Assembly (NCBI GenBank): GCA_023432305.1
Contig: JAEYUT010000059.1
Span: forward strand, 1-5,459
DNA: 5,459 nucleotides
Origin: Actinomycetes bacterium
GTDB taxonomy: Bacteria; Actinomycetota; Actinomycetes; Actinomycetales; Microbacteriaceae
Direction of reading: 5' to 3'
Of the stretch, positions 1-4,257 are shown piece after piece. Position 1 is the stretch's first letter. Every line of letters begins with the position of its first letter. The translations under genes were made by a program, and so were the position numbers. Under the pieces are notes generated by a model, which saw only the letters and a list, made by a program, of their open reading frames with translations, was not told the origin of the DNA and made no database searches.

Positions 1-2
1 TC

Positions 3-536
3 TTCGTGCAGAACCAGCTCGGCGCGATCCTCGCGGTGCTGGCGTTCCTGCCGCTCATCATCATGATCTTCCTCAACAAGGACATGTCGAAGGGCCAGAA
101 GGGCCTCGCGGGCGCGATCGCGATCATCCTCGCCCTCGTCGCCGCAGCTCTCGGCGCCGACTTCAACCCGCCGTCGGTCGAGAAGTACACGGCCGAGCAG
201 TCGACCGTCATCCAGCTCCTCGGTGAGGACCGTGTGCACTGGGTCGCGGGCGGATCGGTGTACCACGTGTGCGCGAACGTCTCCGACATCGCCAATGCCT
301 CGTCGGAGCAGGCGGAGGGCACCACAGCGGAGGCCGTCGCGGCGGGCAAGAACCGCCTCACGCTCGAGCTCGCCTCCGAGCTGAACGCATGCGGCCTCCC
401 CGTGCCGGAGAACATCGGCGACATCGTGGGCGCGATCCGCGAGATCCGCGACGGCGCCGAGGGCGTCGTCCTGCCCCAGCCCGTCTATGCGGACGGCGTC
501 GAGGCTCCGTTCACGCCGGTGGCATCCGGCAGCTGA
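3..536 (+). CDS. Membrane-anchored protein of unknown function, probably 5'-partial
   Basis: The reading frame is open from the left edge and stops with TGA at 534-536. A GTG at 6 could be a start (176 aa), but only five bases lie before it and the frame is already open with a Phe codon at 3-5, so the true start is probably outside the window. Counting from the GTG, residues 6-23 and 33-52 are strongly hydrophobic and are joined by a short basic loop (NKDMSKGQK). This suggests a two-helix membrane anchor with that loop in the cytoplasm. The remaining ~125 residues are soluble, acidic and probably outside the membrane; they contain exactly two cysteines (Cys89 in YHVCANVSD, Cys129 in ELNACGLP), which could form a disulfide. 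It resembles uncharacterised Microbacteriaceae membrane proteins as I remember them; I know no function. A strong terminator follows directly. Confidence 0.75.
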   Translation, partial: FVQNQLGAILAVLAFLPLIIMIFLNKDMSKGQKGLAGAIAIILALVAAALGADFNPPSVEKYTAEQSTVIQLLGEDRVHWVAGGSVYHVCANVSDIANASSEQAEGTTAEAVAAGKNRLTLELASELNACGLPVPENIGDIVGAIREIRDGAEGVVLPQPVYADGVEAPFTPVASGS

Positions 537-551
537 CCGGGAGCTCCAGCC

Positions 552-588
552 AAGGGGGCGGTTCGCACACACTGCGGACCGCCCCTTT
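552..588 (+). terminator. Strong hairpin terminator after the membrane protein gene
   Basis: A 16-bp stem (552-567 with 573-588) closes a five-base loop (CACAC). All pairs are Watson-Crick except two G-U wobbles (554/586 and 563/577). The stem is very GC-rich. Only three T residues close the 3' arm and no T-run follows, as in many actinobacterial intrinsic terminators. It starts 15 bases after the stop codon at 536. Because the stem is nearly symmetrical it could act in both directions, but no gene converges on it from the right. Confidence 0.8.
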
Positions 589-643
589 CGCCCGCCTGGA
601 GGCGAAACCGTGCGAGATCGGGCCGTATGGCCCTATGTGCCCC

Positions 644-649
644 TACGAT
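644..649 (+). promoter_or_regulatory. -10 element of a probable leaderless promoter
   Basis: TACGAT lies exactly six bases before the ATG at 656, so transcription would be expected to begin at or next to the A of the start codon. No Shine-Dalgarno-like sequence precedes the ATG, which fits a leaderless mRNA. I see no convincing -35 element; instead, an inverted repeat GGGCC-GTAT-GGCCC covers 620-633, where a -35 would lie. A perfect palindrome ATGTGCACAT (648-657) spans the proposed start site. Confidence 0.5.
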
Positions 650-655
650 GTGCAC

Positions 656-985
656 ATGGGTACGCTCTTTTACGCTGACCAGGCGATCGCGATGGATGAC
701 CGCACCCTCGCTCATCTCAAGGTGGCTGTCGTCACGAAGCTGCGCCGCGGCGAGAGCTTCACGCTGTCGTGGATGCACGGCGAGGACCAGCCTCCGGGGC
801 GCACCACGATCTGGATGCACGAGTCGATCCCGCTGCGGTTCGAGTTCATCGAGCCGCAGCCGCCGGCGCTGCGCCGCGAATGGATCGAGGAGATCCTCCG
901 CTCCGCGAACACGACGGGCGGCATCCAGCTCACTGCCGAGCACATCGACACGGGTCAGATCGAGATCGAGAACGGCACCGACTGA
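656..985 (+). CDS. DUF7882-type small protein (paralog A)
   Basis: The product is 109 aa and starts MGTLFYAD. It belongs to a small actinobacterial family, common in Microbacteriaceae, that databases often mislabel 'ATP-dependent DNA ligase'. No ligase motif (KxDG) or nucleotidyltransferase domain is present, so that name should not be used. Family hallmarks visible are the N-terminal G-x-L-x-Y strand, DDRTLAHLKV (residues 14-23), the basic KLRRGESFTLSW block (28-39), a G-R-T-x-IW strand, IPLRFEF, and the REWIEEIL helix near residue 75. The ATG at 656 was chosen because it reproduces the family N-terminus and sits six bases after a -10-like hexamer. The frame is open further upstream, but that extension runs inside the preceding gene in another frame and lacks family similarity; an in-frame ATG at 635 is less likely. 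Function is unknown. A paralog lies on the opposite strand at 1374-1733. Confidence 0.85.
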   Translation: MGTLFYADQAIAMDDRTLAHLKVAVVTKLRRGESFTLSWMHGEDQPPGRTTIWMHESIPLRFEFIEPQPPALRREWIEEILRSANTTGGIQLTAEHIDTGQIEIENGTD

Positions 986-1063
986 CGTCTAGCACGTCGA
1001 GCCCCTGAGTGGAATGGGTTTCACGGAGTCCGCATCGCGGGGCACGCTGGGCTTGGAGACGTG

Positions 1064-1354
1064 ATGAAGAACATTCTCTACGCCGGACATGACTTCACGA
1101 CCACGGACGACGTGGCCGCGGCCCTGCTCGACTTCGTGGCATCACTGGCCCGCACTCAGCCGCCCGAGGTCGTGACGATCCCCGTCATCATCGACGGGCG
1201 CACCACGGAGGCGGCCCTCGTGCTGACCGCCGTCACCCCGATCGCCGTCGTCGATGTGGAGCTGCACGACATGGAGCTCGACGGGGCGCAGTACGCGGCC
1301 GCGGTGCTGCGCCACAAGACCCAGCGCCTCGACAGCGTCGGCATCATCCATTAG
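1064..1354 (+). CDS. Small unrecognised protein, possible diverged DUF7882-like member
   Basis: The product is 96 aa from the ATG at 1064. A GTG immediately before it (1061) is in frame, but GGAGA at 1055-1059 is better spaced for the ATG. I do not recognise the family by direct recall. The protein is acidic, has no signal peptide and no membrane helix, and looks like a small alpha/beta domain: a strand (NILYAG), a DD pair at 15-16, a helix (about 17-30), then three hydrophobic strands separated by DGRTTEA and TPIAVVD. The order of elements (LYA, DD, helix, acidic residue before a strand, G-R-T-T, hydrophobic-Pro-hydrophobic) parallels the two DUF7882-type neighbours, so a remote paralog is plausible but unproven. 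It lies 78 bases downstream of the first paralog on the same strand and ends only 19 bases from the convergent end of the second one. Confidence 0.7.
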   Translation: MKNILYAGHDFTTTDDVAAALLDFVASLARTQPPEVVTIPVIIDGRTTEAALVLTAVTPIAVVDVELHDMELDGAQYAAAVLRHKTQRLDSVGIIH

Positions 1355-1373
1355 CCGAGCCGCGAGGCTGGAG

Positions 1374-1733
1374 TCAGCGCGCGGGGTGGTCCTTGCGCTT
1401 GGTGCTGTTGTCGTGGGCGCGCACGAGCTGCTCGGTCGCAGGATCCTCACCCAGCACGAGACCGCGTGTGGAGGACGACTGGGCGAGAAGCTCCTCGAGC
1501 CACTCCTTGTCGATGAGCGGCAGACGGCTGCCCGAGTACCGGAAGTACAGCGGGATGGCGGTGTCGAGCCAGACGGAGCTGCGTCCGTCTCCGACGCCGG
1601 CGGAGTCGCGCCAGCTGAGCATGAACGATTCGCGGCGGCGGAGCTTCGTGTTGATCACGATCTCGAGATGCGCGAGCACCCGGTCATCGAAGGAGACTTC
1701 GATTCCGGACATGCCGTAGAGCAGTGATCCCAT
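1374..1733 (-). CDS. DUF7882-type small protein (paralog B)
   Basis: The product is 119 aa and starts MGSLLYGMSG. It aligns with the product of 656-985: DDRVLAHLEIVINTKLRR matches DDRTLAHLKVAVVTKLRR, ESFMLSW matches ESFTLSW, SSVWLDTAIPLYFRY matches TTIWMHESIPLRFEF, and EWLEELL matches EWIEEIL. It has the more typical family ending (SSSTRGLVLGEDPA), followed by a basic C-terminal tail (STKRKDHPAR) that paralog A lacks. The start at 1733 was chosen over an upstream ATG (1769) because it reproduces the family N-terminus and is preceded by a good ribosome binding site. The family label 'ATP-dependent DNA ligase' is unsupported, since no ligase motifs are seen. The gene is transcribed divergently from the membrane protein gene at 1850 and convergently with 1064-1354. 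Function is unknown. Confidence 0.88.
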   Translation of the reverse strand: MGSLLYGMSGIEVSFDDRVLAHLEIVINTKLRRRESFMLSWRDSAGVGDGRSSVWLDTAIPLYFRYSGSRLPLIDKEWLEELLAQSSSTRGLVLGEDPATEQLVRAHDNSTKRKDHPAR

Positions 1734-1739
1734 TGACGA

Positions 1740-1745
1740 TCCTTC
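1740..1745 (-). promoter_or_regulatory. Ribosome binding site that fixes the start of paralog B
   Basis: On the minus strand GAAGGA is followed by six bases and then the ATG at 1733. This is a good Shine-Dalgarno match at good spacing. It argues against the longer reading frame that begins at 1769. It also shows that this gene has a 5' leader, unlike its paralog at 656, which appears leaderless. Confidence 0.7.
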
Positions 1746-1772
1746 GTTCGAGATGGCGGTTGTGCCCACGGT

Positions 1773-1788
1773 ACCCCGTTCGCGGGGT
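1773..1788. repeat. Perfect inverted repeat in the divergent promoter region
   Basis: ACCCCG-TTCG-CGGGGT is a perfect 6-bp inverted repeat around a four-base centre. It lies in the 116-bp region between two divergent genes (starts at 1733 minus and 1850 plus). On the minus strand it abuts a weak -10-like TACCGT (complement of 1768-1773), so it could be an operator. It could also be a hairpin in a 5' leader. No regulator is encoded in the window. Confidence 0.45.
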
Positions 1789-1837
1789 GGACGCCGCTGT
1801 CCCGCCGTGGCGGCGCGGCGTTCGGCGCGTCGTTGGC

Positions 1838-1843
1838 TATCCT
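1838..1843 (+). promoter_or_regulatory. -10 element of a probable leaderless promoter
   Basis: TATCCT ends six bases before the ATG at 1850, the same geometry as at the gene starting at 656. No Shine-Dalgarno sequence is visible between the hexamer and the ATG. A -35 element is not evident. Transcription would start at or next to the start codon. Confidence 0.5.
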
Positions 1844-1849
1844 CGCCCT

Positions 1850-2455
1850 ATGAGCGACGCCGAGCAGCCGCAGCAGTCGCCCGCACACCCCGGCGAGTTC
1901 CCGGCCGCGTATGTGCCGGTTGTCGACCCGGCGCGCACAACCCGCCCGACCCCGGCTGGTCATGGCGCGGTGCTCCTGATCTCGACGGTCGCCTTCATCG
2001 CGAACCTGGCTGCCGGTCTGGGGTTCCCGTCGAACGCTCCCGCTGAATGGCTGGTGAACGCGGGCATCGGGCTCGCCCTGTTCGCCACGATGGTCGTCTC
2101 GGGTGTGGGGCTGGTGGTCTCGCTGCGGCGCGGACTCGTCAGACCCAACCGGGTGTTCCCGTGGCTCGCGTTCGGCTTCGCCCTCGTCGCGGCCCTCGTG
2201 TGGCTCACCTACTCCGGCGGTCTCTGGGCGACTCTCGCCGGAACCGGACGCGGTGCCTACGTCGCCGACGTCGGCGGCGCGTTCCTGACTTTGCCGCTGT
2301 GGGCGGTCGCGCCCATGTTCGCGGGTTTCGCGCTGCGCAGACGCGGCCCGGTGCTCGGGACGACGCTGTCGTGGGCGTCGATCCTGCTGTGGACCGTGCT
2401 CGTCGCGGGTGTGGTCGCATCCGCCCTGCTCTACTCGGCGGGTCTCACCGACTGA
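1850..2455 (+). CDS. Integral membrane protein, five predicted helices, function unknown
   Basis: The product is 201 aa. A Pro/Ala/Gln-rich hydrophilic N-terminal tail of about 38 residues is followed by five hydrophobic segments at roughly 40-58, 69-92, 102-121, 142-162 and 171-194. Positively charged loops (SLRRGLVRPNR after segment 2 and LRRRG after segment 4) should be cytoplasmic by the positive-inside rule. That puts the N-terminus and the 92-101 loop on the same, cytoplasmic, face. I recognise no catalytic or transporter motif; it looks like the small DUF-type polytopic proteins common in actinobacteria. The ATG at 1850 was chosen over upstream codons in the same open frame because the -10-like TATCCT is placed for leaderless transcription there. 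The stop codon lies within the palindrome TGAGGCCTCA (2453-2462). The gene ends about 50 bases before the glycine riboswitch and has no obvious terminator. Confidence 0.8.
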   Translation: MSDAEQPQQSPAHPGEFPAAYVPVVDPARTTRPTPAGHGAVLLISTVAFIANLAAGLGFPSNAPAEWLVNAGIGLALFATMVVSGVGLVVSLRRGLVRPNRVFPWLAFGFALVAALVWLTYSGGLWATLAGTGRGAYVADVGGAFLTLPLWAVAPMFAGFALRRRGPVLGTTLSWASILLWTVLVAGVVASALLYSAGLTD

Positions 2456-2473
2456 GGCCTCACGGCATCGGTG

Positions 2474-2479
2474 TAGTCT
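2474..2479 (+). promoter_or_regulatory. Candidate -10 element for the gcv operon
   Basis: TAGTCT, preceded by TG at 2472-2473 (TGTAGTCT overall), lies about 28 bases before the first aptamer. It would place the transcript start near 2486, so that the whole riboswitch is included. No clear -35 element is seen near 2451-2456. This is the best candidate by position and sequence, but the match is only moderate. Confidence 0.4.
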
Positions 2480-2498
2480 GAGCGCACAACCGAACATC

Positions 2499-2699
2499 GG
2501 CCGCATGCGATGCGGGAGAGTCGACCCAGGGTCGACACCGAAGGAGCAAGCCTCCCCGCCAAACTCTCAGGTACGTGTACCGCATCGACAGGCCACTCTG
2601 AAAAGCGCTCCACCGGATCTCTTCCGGGCTCCCGGGGCCGCCCATGGTGAAAACGACCACACGTCGTGAATCTCTCAGGCACCGATGACAGAGGGGGAG
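2499..2699 (+). promoter_or_regulatory. Tandem glycine riboswitch (gcvT element)
   Basis: This is the leader of the glycine cleavage operon. Aptamer 1 has an 8-bp P1 (2508-2515 with 2580-2587), GAGAGT/ACTCTC pairing (2516-2521 with 2563-2568), a perfect GTCGACC/GGTCGAC arm (2520-2536, sharing two bases with that helix), and the conserved ACCGAAGGAGCAA (2537-2549) and AAACTCTCAGGT (2561-2572). Aptamer 2 has CTCTG (2596-2600) paired with CAGAG (2689-2693), an arm ACGAC/GTCGT (2653-2667), and the conserved GAATCTCTCAGGC (2668-2680) and GACAGAGGGGGAG (2687-2699). A short linker joins them, and GGCC at 2499-2502 could pair with GGCC at 2591-2594 as a leader-linker helix. In this family glycine binding normally turns on genes for glycine breakdown, which fits the genes downstream. 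The first half of aptamer 2 departs from the usual consensus. Confidence 0.95.
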
Positions 2700-2724
2700 T
2701 TCCACCGACCTGATCGGAGAACTC
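2697..2724 (+). promoter_or_regulatory. Hairpin enclosing the gcvT ribosome binding site (candidate expression platform)
   Basis: GAGTTC (2697-2702) is fully complementary to GAACTC (2719-2724), and inside it CCGA (2705-2708) pairs with TCGG (2714-2717), leaving a five-base loop. The Shine-Dalgarno sequence GGAGA (2716-2720, eight bases before the gcvT ATG) lies in the 3' arm. The 5' arm begins next to the P1 strand of aptamer 2, so the two structures could compete. No U-tract follows, so translational rather than transcriptional control is inferred. Confidence 0.6.
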
Positions 2725-2728
2725 GTCC

Positions 2729-3865
2729 ATGACCGATGCCCATCCCGACGCCGACGCGCGTCGCTCGCCCCTCGACGCGGTGCACGTCGAGGCGGGGGCC
2801 AGCTTCACCGACTTCGCAGGCTGGCAGATGCCGGTGCGCTACAGCTCCGACCTCGCCGAGCATCACGCGGTGCGCACCGCCGCCGGTCTCTTCGATCTCA
2901 GCCACATGGCCGAGATCCTCGTCGTCGGTCCGCAGGCTGCCGCCGCGCTCGATTTCGCCCTGAGCGCGCGCATCTCGGCGATCGAGGAGGGTCAGGCCAA
3001 GTACAGTCTCCTGCTCGCGGAAGACGGCGGCATCATCGACGACCTCGTCGTGTATCGCACGGGCGAGGACCGCTTCCTGGTCGTCGCGAACGCGGGCAAC
3101 CGCTTCCCGGCTGTCGAGGCGATCCGCGAGCGCGCGGCGAACTTCGACTGCGTCGTCGACGACGAGTCCGACGATGTCGCGCTCATCGCGCTGCAGGGCC
3201 CGAAGGCGGTCGAGATCGTCACGCAGGTGGCGGGCTTCGACATCCCGGGCCTCGACGAGCTGCGCTACTACCGGTCCGTCACGGGCGAGTTCCGCGACGA
3301 GACGGTGCTCGTCGCCCGCACCGGCTACACAGGCGAGGACGGCTTCGAGTTCTACCTGGATGTGGACGCGGCCCCCGCACTGTGGGAAGCGCTCATCGAG
3401 GTGGGCGCCCCGCTCGGCCTCGTGCCTGCGGGTCTTGCCGCGCGCGACACGCTCCGCCTCGAAGCGGGTATGCCTCTGTACGGCCACGAGCTGAGCCGCG
3501 AGACTCTGCCCGCACAGGTGGGCGCGAGCCGCGTGGTCGTCGCGGGCAAGGACGGCGGCTTCGTCGGGGAGGCGGCGGCGACCGCCGCGCTTCCCGCCGA
3601 CGCGCGGATCCTCGTGGGCCTCGTCGCCGAGGGCCGCCGCGCGGGTCGCGCCGACTATCCCGTCTTCGCCACCGAGACGGACACGGAGGAGGCCGGCGTG
3701 ATCACGAGCGGCGCCCTCTCGCCCACGCTCGGTCATCCGATCGCGATGGCGCTCATCCGCCCCGATCTCACCGAGGTCGGCACCCCGGTCTACATCGACG
3801 TGCGCGGCACCCGACTGCCCGCGAGCGTCACCGCACTCCCGTTCTATTCGAGAAAGAAGAGCTGA
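2729..3865 (+). CDS. gcvT: Glycine cleavage system T protein (aminomethyltransferase)
   Basis: The 378-aa product has the usual length for GcvT. In the cytosol it releases ammonia from the aminomethyl group on lipoyl-GcvH and transfers the one-carbon unit to tetrahydrofolate, giving 5,10-methylene-THF. Visible family features are [13 protein letters not shown] (26-38), [11 protein letters not shown] (53-63), [11 protein letters not shown] (100-110) carrying the conserved catalytic Asp, NAGN (121-124), [14 protein letters not shown] (196-209), the folate-site signature [19 protein letters not shown] (237-255) and, in the C-terminal domain, [15 protein letters not shown] (327-341). The GcvT_C motif usually written K-x-x-F-I-G is here KDGGFVG (274-280), a mild deviation. 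The ATG is supported by GGAGA eight bases upstream. Its TGA overlaps the gcvH ATG by one base, so translation is probably coupled. The glycine riboswitch directly upstream fits the role. I see no missing essential residue. Confidence 0.97.
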   Translation: MTDAHPDADARRSPLDAVHVEAGASFTDFAGWQMPVRYSSDLAEHHAVRTAAGLFDLSHMAEILVVGPQAAAALDFALSARISAIEEGQAKYSLLLAEDGGIIDDLVVYRTGEDRFLVVANAGNRFPAVEAIRERAANFDCVVDDESDDVALIALQGPKAVEIVTQVAGFDIPGLDELRYYRSVTGEFRDETVLVARTGYTGEDGFEFYLDVDAAPALWEALIEVGAPLGLVPAGLAARDTLRLEAGMPLYGHELSRETLPAQVGASRVVVAGKDGGFVGEAAATAALPADARILVGLVAEGRRAGRADYPVFATETDTEEAGVITSGALSPTLGHPIAMALIRPDLTEVGTPVYIDVRGTRLPASVTALPFYSRKKS

Positions 3866-4236
3866 TGTCCCTCCCCACTGAACTGGCATACACGGCTGAG
3901 CACGAATGGGTCGCCGTCGACGGCGAAGTCGCGCGCATCGGCATCACCGCCTACGCCGCCGACAAGCTCGGCGATGTGGTGTTCGTCGACCTCCCCGCGG
4001 TCGGCTCGGACGCCGTCGCCGGCCGCGTGGTCGGCGAGATCGAGTCGACAAAGTCGGTGGGCGAGCTCTACGCCCCCGTCGACGGCGAGATCGTCGAGGT
4101 GAACGACGCCGTCGCCGACGACCCGTCGCTCGTCAACTCCGACCCCTTCGGCGACGGCTGGCTCATCGCCGTGCGCTTCAGTGAGCTCCCGACGCTGCTC
4201 ACCGCCGATGAGTACGCGGCGCTCACCGCCGAATAA
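3865..4236 (+). CDS. gcvH: Glycine cleavage system H protein (lipoyl carrier)
   Basis: The 123-aa product has the standard length for GcvH. It is the small, acidic lipoyl protein that shuttles the aminomethyl intermediate from GcvP to GcvT and is then reoxidised by the L protein. Features in order: YTAEHEWV (9-16), the family N-terminal signature; [20 protein letters not shown] (25-44); and the lipoylation site [20 protein letters not shown] (57-76), with Lys63 as the modified residue, followed by the usual [15 protein letters not shown] (86-100). The lipoyl site reads [12 protein letters not shown], a common variant of ESVKAASDLYAP. The start codon overlaps the gcvT stop (TGATG), and the purine-rich AGAAAGAAGAG just upstream lies inside gcvT and probably serves as the ribosome binding site. 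The lipoyl-attaching enzymes (LipA, LipB) are not in the window. Confidence 0.97.
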   Translation: MSLPTELAYTAEHEWVAVDGEVARIGITAYAADKLGDVVFVDLPAVGSDAVAGRVVGEIESTKSVGELYAPVDGEIVEVNDAVADDPSLVNSDPFGDGWLIAVRFSELPTLLTADEYAALTAE

Positions 4237-4247
4237 GACCTCGACGC

Positions 4248-4252
4248 AAGGA
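4248..4252 (+). promoter_or_regulatory. Ribosome binding site for gcvP, supporting a GTG start
   Basis: AAGGA lies five bases before the GTG at 4258, in the 21-base gap between gcvH and gcvP. It supports GTG as the start codon, since no ATG in this frame gives the expected family N-terminus ([10 protein letters not shown]). Confidence 0.7.
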
Positions 4253-4257
4253 CACCA

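Noticed and set aside
269..655. Upstream extension of the DUF7882 paralog A frame to 269 (238 aa in total)
   Set aside because: The extension is Arg/Gly/His-rich, overlaps the preceding gene in another frame, crosses the terminator hairpin and has no family similarity. The family N-terminus begins at the ATG at 656.
656..985. Annotation as ATP-dependent DNA ligase
   Set aside because: This label is widespread for the family, but the 109-aa protein has no KxDG motif or ligase domain. The same applies to 1374-1733.
999..1020. Weak hairpin (AGCCC with GGGTT) between paralog A and the 96-aa gene as a terminator
   Set aside because: It has only five pairs including a G-U wobble, an 11-base loop and no real T-run; not sufficient to report as a feature.
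1734..1769. Twelve-residue N-terminal extension of DUF7882 paralog B from an ATG at 1769
   Set aside because: The ATG at 1733 has a well-placed GAAGGA and matches the N-terminus of the paralog; the extension does not.
2453..2462. Palindrome TGAGGCCTCA over the stop codon of the membrane protein gene as a terminator
   Set aside because: The self-complementary ten bases leave no loop, and no T-run follows. It is too short to call a terminator and may be chance.
1655..2506. A 283-codon open frame on the minus strand opposite the membrane protein gene
   Set aside because: Its Arg/Glu/Gly/Gln-rich translation is typical of an antisense shadow. It overlaps both the plausible membrane protein and the start of paralog B.
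2675..3889. A 404-codon open frame on the minus strand opposite gcvT
   Set aside because: It is a shadow of gcvT. It would also run into the riboswitch on the other strand, and its composition is low-complexity (Arg, Glu, Asp, Val, His).
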